Source: Pseudopedobacter beijingensis (GTDB taxonomy: Bacteria; Bacteroidota; Bacteroidia; Sphingobacteriales; Sphingobacteriaceae). Taken from it: 64,000 nt of DNA. Of the stretch, positions 46,531 to 55,350 are shown piece by piece (the stretch's first letter is position 1; each line of letters opens with the position of its first letter). Location of the stretch: NCBI RefSeq assembly GCF_042678145.1, contig NZ_JBHUDG010000003.1, positions 124,001-188,000 on the forward strand. Direction: 5' to 3'. A program made the position numbers and the translations under genes. The notes below the pieces were generated by a model. That model saw only the letters and a list, made by a program, of their open reading frames with translations. It ran no database searches and had not been told where the DNA came from.

Positions 46531-48063
46531 TTAGTTAATTTGAATAGGCAGTGTTATAATATCTGGATAATACCCGCCGGTGTAATCCTGCACTTCTATT
46601 TTCACTTCATCTGAACCAGCTGTTGCTTCGGAATTACATAAATATTTCACCACATTCTGACTCAGCTGATGTTGTGTAAATACGCTTCCTTTTTTCAAAG
46701 GAATCCCATTACACATAACTGTCCCATATTTGGGAACTTCGGTGATTATATATTTGATATTTTTATCACTGGTCCCTGTAGAGGATATATTCTGCTTTGT
46801 GATGATTTTATAAAAATCAGACAGATTAACTTGTACAACATTTACATTTACATTTCCTATAACAGGGGGAGGTGTACTCTCCAATACAATAAATGCCTTT
46901 TTATCTGTATTACCAGTGTATTCCTTATGTCCAAAATAGACATTTGAATTAGATATATTAAATACGCCAATATTAATAAACGTTTCTCCACTCTCAATCG
47001 CATCTATGACTGGAGAAGAAATAGTAGTACCAAACCAGGTATTAGTAGCACCAGATGATGGTATCTTAAATTCTGATATTTTTGGTCCCATTATCGGTAA
47101 ATCAGCAAAGGAGGTTGTATTTTCAAACCAATCAGTTTTCCCATCAGCAAAAACATCAATCTGACTTTCTCCGACTCCATTAGCAGTTCTTATGTGAAAC
47201 ATTTTCAAAGTAGCCACGCCAACTCTGGCTGTAAACTTAGGCTGTCTGATAGGGAATTGCAGATAAAGCCTTCGAGTAACTGTAGGTGTTGCGGTCTTGG
47301 TTTGAAAGGCGTCAGGTCCCGTAGCATTAGACACAGAGTAACCACTTACATTTGCAGCAAATAACAGCACAGCGTCTTTAGATACATAAAGGGTATCTTT
47401 AGAAGTTGGCAAATCAGCTGGTGGATTATCTATTGTTGCTTCGCTCTTTTTTGTGAACGTTATTGTATTGGAAACATGCGCTATTGCATTTTTGTAGGGC
47501 AGATCCCGTGATCTGATTGTTGCACTTGCAGATGCATATCTGCTAACTGAATTTATTTTCAGCACATAAGGATTAGATGCTATAGGCTCCCGCTTAAAAA
47601 AGATACTGTCTCCTGTAAGAGATTTAAACCCAACATCCTCATTTTCCGCAAAATCTATTACCTGAAACTTTCCGTCTTCTATGATATTGTTCAAAATAAG
47701 ATGTTTTAAAACCTCATTCGGAACATCATCAATACTTGTATAACCACTTGTCGTTATAAATAAATTCATAGCAGCATCTGTAAAAGCTACTATTGTGAAG
47801 CTTTTATCTGCTTCGTCAAGCAAAGGTTCCAGACCTGCCTTTTTAACAGCTTTTGCATATTGTTTCAGGACACTATACCTATCATCCTGTTGATAATTAT
47901 TGGATTTAAGGAATTCAGTAAAAGTAATATTTTTTGTATTTGCACCTGCAGATACATTATCCATATCTTCATCCTTCAGTAATTTAAATTTCTCGCAACC
48001 CACCAAGGTCACAATAAGAGATATTACCAGAACTTTCAAAAAATTATTTCCAAATTTCTTCAT
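46531..48063 (-). CDS. Fasciclin-DNRLRE lipoprotein, candidate surface glycan-binding protein
   Basis: About 510 residues with a lipoprotein signal (MKKFGNNFLKVLVISLIVTLVGC). An ATG at 48069, directly after the susD stop, would add two residues. Residues about 45-210 are fasciclin-like (YAKAVKKAGLEPLLDEADKSFTIVAFTDAAM, LKHLILNNIIEDG, NAIAHVSN). Residues about 215-400 resemble a DNRLRE/CBM96 sandwich (RRLYLQFPI, VGVATLKMFHI, DWFENTTSFADLP). The C-terminus resembles a cadherin or CSPG-type repeat (FTQHQLSQNVVKYLCNSEATAGSDEVKIEVQDYTGG). It takes the third place after SusC and SusD, where surface glycan-binding proteins usually lie, so I infer a binding role. Confidence 0.75.
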   Translation of the reverse strand: MKKFGNNFLKVLVISLIVTLVGCEKFKLLKDEDMDNVSAGANTKNITFTEFLKSNNYQQDDRYSVLKQYAKAVKKAGLEPLLDEADKSFTIVAFTDAAMNLFITTSGYTSIDDVPNEVLKHLILNNIIEDGKFQVIDFAENEDVGFKSLTGDSIFFKREPIASNPYVLKINSVSRYASASATIRSRDLPYKNAIAHVSNTITFTKKSEATIDNPPADLPTSKDTLYVSKDAVLLFAANVSGYSVSNATGPDAFQTKTATPTVTRRLYLQFPIRQPKFTARVGVATLKMFHIRTANGVGESQIDVFADGKTDWFENTTSFADLPIMGPKISEFKIPSSGATNTWFGTTISSPVIDAIESGETFINIGVFNISNSNVYFGHKEYTGNTDKKAFIVLESTPPPVIGNVNVNVVQVNLSDFYKIITKQNISSTGTSDKNIKYIITEVPKYGTVMCNGIPLKKGSVFTQHQLSQNVVKYLCNSEATAGSDEVKIEVQDYTGGYYPDIITLPIQIN

Positions 48064-48069
48064 GACCAT

Positions 48070-49542
48070 TTATTTATAATATTCATTTTGTATGATATTG
48101 GGATTTTGTCTGATTATTTTGAGGTTAATTGGCCAAACAAAGTTCCTGGGATCGCTATACTTATCAGGCATAAGCTCTATAACTTTGTTATTTCTAACCA
48201 AATCGAACCACCTTTTACCCTCAAAACACAATTCTCTAGCTCTTTCCCACAATATTTCATCTATGACCTCTGTATTAGACATTAATGCAAAATCACCTGC
48301 AGGTATTGCGACTAATCCCGCCCTCAATTTGATTTTATTAAGCAATATCAGTGCTTTATCTCTATCTCCACTATTAGCTCTCTTCATTAAAGCTTCTGCT
48401 TTCAGTAAGCAGATATCAGCAAGACGATAAATGATCACATTCTTATCATTCATGGTAGTTCTGTCGAAACCAGATTTTTCAAAAAATTTATAAACATAAC
48501 TTTTTGTAGTTCCGGTATTAAAAACAATATCTCTTCTAAGGTCTGACGATGAAATTTTGTTCACTATAATATTACTTGCTTTAAACTGTGACAAACTGCT
48601 TTCTCCATATATACCATATATACTGGAAGTAGAGTTTTCATCCATATTGAAAGCTATTTCAAATATGCTTTCTTTAGAATAACCCTCTGTAAACATTTTG
48701 GCATAGTCAGAAGTATATCTCTCGGCAGCAGTAGTTCCTGCTAAGGTCGCGTATCCATAAACCGATGCATTTTTTGGTTCTCCCGTGTCGGTAACCAGAT
48801 TATCAGCTGAAGCTATAGCTTTTCCAGCATCTCCTATCCATAAATAGAAATCTGTAAATAAAGCATCAATTGCTCCTCTCGTAATTTGCGAACGGGTTAA
48901 TTTACTATTATAATCCTCATAACTATTCAAAAGGTTTCTGGCGGTTTGCAGATCCAGTATAATTTGGTTATGAATTTCTAACATCGGTGTACGTGGTGTT
49001 TTAAAATCATTGATATTTTCTACCACTTCTACCGGTTCGGTTACTAAAGGTACTTCTCCCCAAACTCTAATCATATAAAAATAACAAAGTGCCCGTAATC
49101 CGTAAGCTTGTCCTAGTATTCGTTTATAATTATTGTAACTACTTGTATTAGATTCCTGAAACACATTATCCTTAAGCATAACGGGCATATGTTTAATGAT
49201 CAGGTTTACCTGTTGTACCACCTTATACAAGTTACCCCAATCTGCAAACGCCATATTGACATCCAGTCTGTTATTTGCTACATTTATCGACTGCACATTA
49301 TTTTCCAGATTAAGTGATATCAAATCTGCCCTTGCTTCACCGTAATAAATAAATTCGGTATTCAACGCACCTTGTAACAAAGTGTAAGCTCCGTTTAGTG
49401 CCCCATCGGCATGGCTGGGATGCTTCCAGAAATTATTATTACCATAAGAAGTAATAGGATAAGTATCCAGTTTCTTACATGAAGACACCACCAAGCCTAT
49501 CATTAAGAAAGCACCAATTATTGTTTTTGATATTCTTTTCAT
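48070..49542 (-). CDS. SusD/RagB-family outer-membrane glycan-binding lipoprotein (second pair)
   Basis: About 490 residues from the ATG at 49542, which has GGAG eight bases upstream and opens the lipoprotein signal MKRISKTIIGAFLMIGLVVSSC. An ATG at 49554 is possible but less likely. SusD features include NFWKHPSHADGALNGAYTLLQ, GQAYGLRALCYFYMIRVWGEVPLV, TRGAIDALFTDFYLWIGDAGKA, YRLADICLLKAEALMK and WERARELCFEGKRWFDLVR. It pairs with the SusC encoded immediately upstream. It is clearly different from the SusD at 24169-25887, so the two pairs probably bind different fragments or different glycans. Confidence 0.96.
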   Translation of the reverse strand: MKRISKTIIGAFLMIGLVVSSCKKLDTYPITSYGNNNFWKHPSHADGALNGAYTLLQGALNTEFIYYGEARADLISLNLENNVQSINVANNRLDVNMAFADWGNLYKVVQQVNLIIKHMPVMLKDNVFQESNTSSYNNYKRILGQAYGLRALCYFYMIRVWGEVPLVTEPVEVVENINDFKTPRTPMLEIHNQIILDLQTARNLLNSYEDYNSKLTRSQITRGAIDALFTDFYLWIGDAGKAIASADNLVTDTGEPKNASVYGYATLAGTTAAERYTSDYAKMFTEGYSKESIFEIAFNMDENSTSSIYGIYGESSLSQFKASNIIVNKISSSDLRRDIVFNTGTTKSYVYKFFEKSGFDRTTMNDKNVIIYRLADICLLKAEALMKRANSGDRDKALILLNKIKLRAGLVAIPAGDFALMSNTEVIDEILWERARELCFEGKRWFDLVRNNKVIELMPDKYSDPRNFVWPINLKIIRQNPNIIQNEYYK

Positions 49543-49556
49543 ATTTGTCTCCATCT

Positions 49557-52500
49557 TTATAATTTAACATTTAACGACAAACTGTAAAACTTAGATTTAG
49601 GGAAGGAGCCGTTATCAACGCCAAAACCAAAAGGACTAGAGCCCGTACTTATTTCAGGATCATACCCACTATAGCTTCCAAAAGTCATTAGATTTTGTGC
49701 ACTTATTCCCACATTCAATCCCTTAATGTTGATTTTCTTTAATTGCTTTGCATTAAACTGATAAGAAAGGGCTAGATTTTGTAATCTAATGAATGATCCG
49801 TCCTCAATAAATCTTGATGATACCGCATAATTCTCCATAGGATCTCCTTTTACCAGTATTGGCACATCCGTTACATCTCCCTGATTTCTCCACCTGCGCA
49901 ACTGATCCGTAGTAAAATTCACATCAAATTGATTACCATCTATTCCTCTTTTCAATTGGTTTAATATATCTCCTCCAATAGAATAGTTAATAAATGCAGT
50001 CAGCGTCAATCGTTTGTAACTGAACTTATTTTGCCAACCACCAAAAAAATCAGGAGTTGGATCACCTATAATCTGCAGATCCTCATCATTAATGATTCCA
50101 TCACCATTCAAATCCTGATAAATCACATCGCCACCTTTATAAATTTTTCCGGTAGCTGATCCTTTTTTGTAAGGAATCACATTTCCACCACCATCAACTG
50201 TATATACATTATCCTCATCACGGGCATATACTCCCAATGCTTTATATCCGTAAAAAACACCTACCGGCTGTCCTACACGGGCCAAAGAATAAGCATTCGC
50301 TAAATAGTCCTCATTATCAGGCAAAGAAGTTACTTTGTTGCGGTTCAACCCAAACGTAAAGTTGGTTGTCCATTTAAATGTTTTGTCATTTATCAGGATA
50401 CCTTCTACCTGCATATCAAATCCTTTATTACTTATACTTCCAAAATTATAAGGTATTGTGCTATAACCTATCTGTGACGGCACCTGAACGTTGAATAGTA
50501 AATCCGATGAGTTTTTAATATAATAATCACCTGTGATATTCAATCTTCCTTTTAAGAAACTTAAATCTGTTCCGATATTAAATTGTTTGGTAGTTTCCCA
50601 TTTCAAATTTGGATTGGCTGCACTAAAAGTAGTAATAGCGACATTACTATCGTAGGTAGTATTTGCAAAATTGTATAAGGCCCGGGTAGAGTAATTTCCT
50701 ATTTCCTGATTCCCTGTAACACCATAACTTAACCTCAACTTACCTGAGTACAATATCTCAGCTTGTTTAATAAAATCTTCCTGAGAAAATACCCATCCGG
50801 CAGAAACTGAAGGGAAGTATCCCCATCTATTTTCTGATCCAAATCTAGAGGAGCCATCAGCTCTCATTAAAGCACTGAATAAGTATTTAGATTTATAATT
50901 ATAATTTACCCTACTGAAATAAGATCTTAATACGTACTCTTCCTGCTTATCGGATTTATTGGTAATCTGTCCGGTAGCACCAATAGAAGACATATTGTCA
51001 TCAATAGAGTTAATTCCTCTGAAATTCAACAATCTACTTTGATTGTATTGATTAGATTGTCCTAACAATACATTAACCGTATGCGATTTTTTGATTTTCT
51101 TATTCCAGGTCAGGTAATTTTCATTAATCAATGATTTCCTGGTTAACGGACTATACACAGCAAAAACAGATTTTCCAGATCCGGTACTATTTAAAATAGG
51201 TGGCATAAAATAGTTACTGGTATTAGCACTATAATCCATAGCAACATTAGTTCTGAAATCCAAATCTTTCAGTATCGAATAAGTAAACTCTTGTTTTCCC
51301 ATAAATCGCCAGCGGTCTATATCGTTCTGAACATACATTGCCTGCGCCAATGGATTTACCTTTGAACCTTCAAACAAAGGCACCACTTCTCCTGTATAAG
51401 GATCGTACGGACTATAAACAGGTAATGTAACCAAATATCTGCGAATAACACTTATATCAGAGTTTCCTGAATTAATACGCTCGTATGTGTAATTTGACAG
51501 ATTGAAATTGGTTACTCCCGAAAGTTTAGGCGATATTTTGTAATTTACCTTGGCTGCGCCTGTATATTGCTTATAGCTGGTATGAACAACTATAGGCTGT
51601 AAGTCTTTGTATCCTGCACTTACAGAATAACTTATCGCTTTATCTTTTGAGCTTCCTCTTGTGCTTAAATCTACCTTGTATTGCAAGGCATCACGGTACA
51701 TTACATCCTGCCAATTTACTGTTTCCCTATACCATGGATGCAAAGAATCAATGACAGAAACTTTTGTGGTATTAGATCCGGTTGACGAAGCATTAGAAAT
51801 AGCATCCTGATAAGCCAGCCTGAACTGAGGTCCATTCAGTACGCCTAATTTTCTCCCTAAAGAAACCACAGAAGTATTTACAGAAGCATTTATTTCTGCC
51901 GGTTTTCCTTCTCCTGATTTCGTGGTAATTAAAATGACTCCGTTTGTTGCCCTTGACCCATAGATAGAAGCTGTTGCCGCATCTTTTAATACCTCTATAG
52001 ATTCAATATCTGCAGGATTAATATCATTTAAGGGACTAAACGAAGCTCCATCTTCCAACGAATCAAAAGAATCGTTATTTACCGGTATACCGTCTATGAT
52101 AACTAAAGGCGAACTGTTGCCATTAATTGAAGAAACTCCCCTTAATGTTATGGATGCATTGGCACCCGGCTCACCTGAGTTTGTTGTAATACTCAATCCG
52201 GATATTTTACCTTGCATACTGGTGTTTAATGAGCCGCCGGCAAATTCATCCAAATCCTCCGCTTTTATAGAAGATATTGCTCCAGTCAATTCGCTGCGTT
52301 TTTGTCGGCCATAGCCTACCACCACTACCTCATCCAAATCTCTGGCTGTCTCATTTAAAGTTACATTCAGTATCTTATTGTTACCTACTTTACGCTCAAT
52401 AGTAGAAAAACCTATATAACTGAATACCAATATAGATTCATTTCCTGCCACACGTATGGAATACTTACCATTTACATCAGAATTGACTCTGATTTGTGTT

Positions 52501-52703
52501 CCCTTAACATTAATACCAACGCCAGGTAGCGGTTCTCCATTGGTATCTTTTATTTCTCCACTTATAACGGTCTGTTTTTGCCTATTGACCGTTTTTTTTA
52601 AATCCTTATTCGCATTATTATTATACGAATAGGGATTTGCATGAAGTATGTTTGCATGTATCATAAAAATGATAATATGCAGTAATCCTATTCTTAATTT
52701 CAT
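49557..52703 (-). CDS. SusC/RagA-family TonB-linked outer-membrane transporter (second pair)
   Basis: A 1048-residue protein with an N-terminal signal (MKLRIGLLHIIIFMIHANILHA). It has a carboxypeptidase-D-like domain (ISGEIKDTNGEPLPGVGINVKG), the SusC signature LDEVVVVGYGRQKR, a plug (ESIEVLKDAATASIYGSRATNGVILITTKSG) and a barrel ending SKFYSLSLNVKL. The segment DVIYQDLNGDGIINDEDLQIIGDP, an EF-hand-like loop common in SusC proteins, is present. There is no STN domain. It begins 98 bases after the CBM6 gene, and its stop is two bases from the upstream frame limit of the SusD gene. Confidence 0.96.
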   Translation of the reverse strand: MKLRIGLLHIIIFMIHANILHANPYSYNNNANKDLKKTVNRQKQTVISGEIKDTNGEPLPGVGINVKGTQIRVNSDVNGKYSIRVAGNESILVFSYIGFSTIERKVGNNKILNVTLNETARDLDEVVVVGYGRQKRSELTGAISSIKAEDLDEFAGGSLNTSMQGKISGLSITTNSGEPGANASITLRGVSSINGNSSPLVIIDGIPVNNDSFDSLEDGASFSPLNDINPADIESIEVLKDAATASIYGSRATNGVILITTKSGEGKPAEINASVNTSVVSLGRKLGVLNGPQFRLAYQDAISNASSTGSNTTKVSVIDSLHPWYRETVNWQDVMYRDALQYKVDLSTRGSSKDKAISYSVSAGYKDLQPIVVHTSYKQYTGAAKVNYKISPKLSGVTNFNLSNYTYERINSGNSDISVIRRYLVTLPVYSPYDPYTGEVVPLFEGSKVNPLAQAMYVQNDIDRWRFMGKQEFTYSILKDLDFRTNVAMDYSANTSNYFMPPILNSTGSGKSVFAVYSPLTRKSLINENYLTWNKKIKKSHTVNVLLGQSNQYNQSRLLNFRGINSIDDNMSSIGATGQITNKSDKQEEYVLRSYFSRVNYNYKSKYLFSALMRADGSSRFGSENRWGYFPSVSAGWVFSQEDFIKQAEILYSGKLRLSYGVTGNQEIGNYSTRALYNFANTTYDSNVAITTFSAANPNLKWETTKQFNIGTDLSFLKGRLNITGDYYIKNSSDLLFNVQVPSQIGYSTIPYNFGSISNKGFDMQVEGILINDKTFKWTTNFTFGLNRNKVTSLPDNEDYLANAYSLARVGQPVGVFYGYKALGVYARDEDNVYTVDGGGNVIPYKKGSATGKIYKGGDVIYQDLNGDGIINDEDLQIIGDPTPDFFGGWQNKFSYKRLTLTAFINYSIGGDILNQLKRGIDGNQFDVNFTTDQLRRWRNQGDVTDVPILVKGDPMENYAVSSRFIEDGSFIRLQNLALSYQFNAKQLKKINIKGLNVGISAQNLMTFGSYSGYDPEISTGSSPFGFGVDNGSFPKSKFYSLSLNVKL

Positions 52704-52801
52704 AATTGGGTTAGTACTTTATTTCTTGTAATATTTCTATTTGGTCTTAACCATAATTTCTCTGGTTTAAATAACGCACACTGCCTGTCTGGCCAAGGTT
52801 A

Positions 52802-53242
52802 TTAATTAATCTCAAACCAGTTTAGTATTACCCCTCCTTTGGGAGAAATAATAGTAATAGTTTGTTCGCCTGTAGTTTTAGGTATTTGTACTATATACTC
52901 TTTAAACTTGCCCCAGCCTTCATTCTCAATAGCAGCAGTTCCTAACAATTTTCCTTTTGCATCACCTAATCTTATTTCTAATTGGGGCTTATTATCTGAA
53001 CCGCTGGCTGCTCTGAATTTAATTTGCTCTGCACCTTTTTCAAAGTTTACTTTCTCAAACTTTACCCATGCACCCTTACTAAAAGTACCTATAATGGTAC
53101 CTTTATCACCCGGTTTTACGGTGATTTCATCTGCTTTCTCACTAAAGTTTTCTGCTTCTATTCTTTTTGTATTATCCTGAGAGAAGACTTGTGTTGCTGT
53201 AAATAAGATCGCTGTAAATAACATGCTTAATAACTTCTTCAT
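52802..53242 (-). CDS. Stand-alone CBM6-type carbohydrate-binding protein
   Basis: A 146-residue protein with a signal peptide (MKKLLSMLFTAILFTATQVFSQ) and no lipobox. The mature part is one beta-sandwich with the CBM6 order of motifs: RIEAENFSEKA, GAWVKFEKVNFEKGAEQIKFRAAS, PQLEIRLGDAKGKLLG, a GWGKF segment and a closing VILNWFEIN. CBM6 modules bind beta-glycans and are usually attached to enzymes; here the module is the whole protein. It is encoded 11 bases after the GH115-like gene and just upstream of the second susC. It may assist the GH115-like enzyme or act as a periplasmic or secreted binding protein. Confidence 0.8.
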   Translation of the reverse strand: MKKLLSMLFTAILFTATQVFSQDNTKRIEAENFSEKADEITVKPGDKGTIIGTFSKGAWVKFEKVNFEKGAEQIKFRAASGSDNKPQLEIRLGDAKGKLLGTAAIENEGWGKFKEYIVQIPKTTGEQTITIISPKGGVILNWFEIN

Positions 53243-53253
53243 AATTTTAAATT

Positions 53254-55350
53254 TTATTGGTTTACTGTTTTTAATAAATTAATTGTTTTGCTGAGATTAA
53301 AAATTGTACTGTTACTATACCAACTTTCAAAAGGAGGATACTGTGTACTGTACAGTGCTTTTTGTGCCTGTTCCAACTCATGTATAGCCTGTTTTACAAG
53401 ACTTGTCTGTTTACCTTTATCTGTACTTCCTTCTTTAAAGGCTTTGGTTAAATTCCATAAGGAGGTATTCAGACCATACATAAAATGGGCGGGCCCTCTT
53501 AGATTGGTGTCGAAAAAATCTTTGGAAGCGCCATTTAATCCATTGTATACTTCATCGCATTCCCCCATTATCTTTTTAAAGGCATCTGCTGCTTTGGCCG
53601 TTCCGTTGATAATAGCATCCACCTGATTTTCGGCCCCATTATCGGCTGGTACAATCTGATAAGTACGATTTTGTATCTGTTCGCCACCCATTTCTTTTAG
53701 CGGATTAAGATCATATTTCTTCTCTTTTATCACTTTCACTAAGCCTTCTATGGCTCGCCAATAGCGTAAATCCTGAAAGATATACTGACGATCTATACCT
53801 TGCAAATCTGCTTTGCGTGGTTGCCAGTAGGCCATATAATAACTGCGGTATAATTGGCTAATGCGATCTGCTTTATCTGCTCCATAATATTGTCTGCAAA
53901 AATCTGTCAGAAACGCATCTGTGCGATAGTCGTTAAAATCCCACATCATTTTAGCATTGGCAGCCAATTCCATCACAAACTCACGTAAATTACCTGCATT
54001 TACTACTGAGAAAAGAATAGGTTTTGTACTTTTCGGAGCCAAGTAACGATAATTATCTTCCATTTTCCATGGCCCTTCGCCTGCAGCAAAATGCGATCCT
54101 GTAGAAGTAAACTGGTAATTGAAATAATAGCCCAGATTGTTGCCTGTTGTATTTAGTTTCTGTACGTCCAGATTAGGAAAATGATCTCGACGTGAGGCTA
54201 CGTAATTCCATATCAAATTCGGATCGTTAGGGAGGTCTATGTAACCTTCCGCCATGAGGTCAGAAAGCTCATTGTAAAATATACTCCTGAACTGGACTTC
54301 CGGATTGCCTGTAATCTCCAGAACCAAATCACGTTGTTTTTTTATCATTCTGGAAATTACCGCTCCACGCTCTTTCATGGATCCGGGTGCATCTTTAAAA
54401 GTTTTCCAGAAAGGATGATCTCCTGCTGCCCTGAAACCTATTACCCAAATCATCTCCGCATTTGCCCGGTGTAAAGTTTCTATATGATAACGCCAGAATT
54501 CTTCTATTTTATCTTCATTTTTCAGAGAAAGTTCGGGAACTAATTCGACTTTCTTAATGCCCTTCCAAAAATCTTCCCATGCCCTGAATGTTGCATTAAG
54601 TGGGCTATGATGATGCGTGGTAAGCACTAAGCCGTAGGAACTTATTAATCTGAAGTTATCGCTCAGTTTATAAGCAGTCTTATCGCTATAAGTACCTTGC
54701 TCATAATATTCGATGGTATTGATTTTATGCCTCAAAGCAGTTTCCAGCCAAAGTTCTTTGTTATCTTTATTTAACCTGCGCCATGGGCTAAACATATCCA
54801 TGTCATTAGGAAACCATGCCCTATATTTTACCGTTGGTTCGTTTACTTTTATGTCCAGAGCCGAAGAAACGGTGATAGCTTTTTGTGACGATGGTTTCCA
54901 ATTAATAAAATACCATAACGGTGGTACACCCAACACTTTTTCGCTAAATTCATAAATGGCATAAATAGTTCCTCGTGAATCTGCGCCCTGCAAAATCACC
55001 TGTTCTACATCGTTTATTTTTGTAGTATAAACATGATGGGCTTCCCAACCTATAAGCGCCTGTTGCAACTTATCTTTTACTGAATTAAGCACTACAATCC
55101 CTGGTTCTTTTATTGCCGAAAGATCCTTGATATGGGCTTTACTTCCGGTTACTTTTTCTATATCGCGTTGCAACGCAAGCACAGCCTTATATAAGGGCTC
55201 TGTTTCTGTCGTTGAGGTATAAATAGTGATGTTCTTTTTAAACGGGATAACTATATCTGCTTTGGCTATGCTGGATACAATTATTCCCCCTGTTATTAAA
55301 ACAGAAATAAATAATCTGAATAAGTTTTGATTGTCTTTTTTACAGAACAT
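53254..55350 (-). CDS. GH115-like alpha-glucuronidase, short divergent form
   Basis: A 698-residue protein with an N-terminal signal (LISVLITGGIIVSSIAKA). It shows the GH115 layout: an N-terminal alpha/beta domain (VLALQRDIEKVTGSK, GADSRGTIYAIYEFSEKVLGVPPLWYF), then a TIM-barrel (YRAWFPNDMDM, LRHKINTIEYY, LVLTTHHHSPLNA, MIWVIGFRAAGDHPFW) and a helical part (MELAANAKMMWDFNDYRTDAFL). GH115 enzymes remove glucuronic acid or its 4-O-methyl form from xylan, arabinogalactan and related chains. It stops near residue 698, so the usual C-terminal domain of longer members seems absent. The HHSPL segment differs from the HHEPM that I recall for typical members. Its start overlaps the stop of the upstream gene by one base (TAATG). 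Confidence 0.78.
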   Translation of the reverse strand: MFCKKDNQNLFRLFISVLITGGIIVSSIAKADIVIPFKKNITIYTSTTETEPLYKAVLALQRDIEKVTGSKAHIKDLSAIKEPGIVVLNSVKDKLQQALIGWEAHHVYTTKINDVEQVILQGADSRGTIYAIYEFSEKVLGVPPLWYFINWKPSSQKAITVSSALDIKVNEPTVKYRAWFPNDMDMFSPWRRLNKDNKELWLETALRHKINTIEYYEQGTYSDKTAYKLSDNFRLISSYGLVLTTHHHSPLNATFRAWEDFWKGIKKVELVPELSLKNEDKIEEFWRYHIETLHRANAEMIWVIGFRAAGDHPFWKTFKDAPGSMKERGAVISRMIKKQRDLVLEITGNPEVQFRSIFYNELSDLMAEGYIDLPNDPNLIWNYVASRRDHFPNLDVQKLNTTGNNLGYYFNYQFTSTGSHFAAGEGPWKMEDNYRYLAPKSTKPILFSVVNAGNLREFVMELAANAKMMWDFNDYRTDAFLTDFCRQYYGADKADRISQLYRSYYMAYWQPRKADLQGIDRQYIFQDLRYWRAIEGLVKVIKEKKYDLNPLKEMGGEQIQNRTYQIVPADNGAENQVDAIINGTAKAADAFKKIMGECDEVYNGLNGASKDFFDTNLRGPAHFMYGLNTSLWNLTKAFKEGSTDKGKQTSLVKQAIHELEQAQKALYSTQYPPFESWYSNSTIFNLSKTINLLKTVNQ

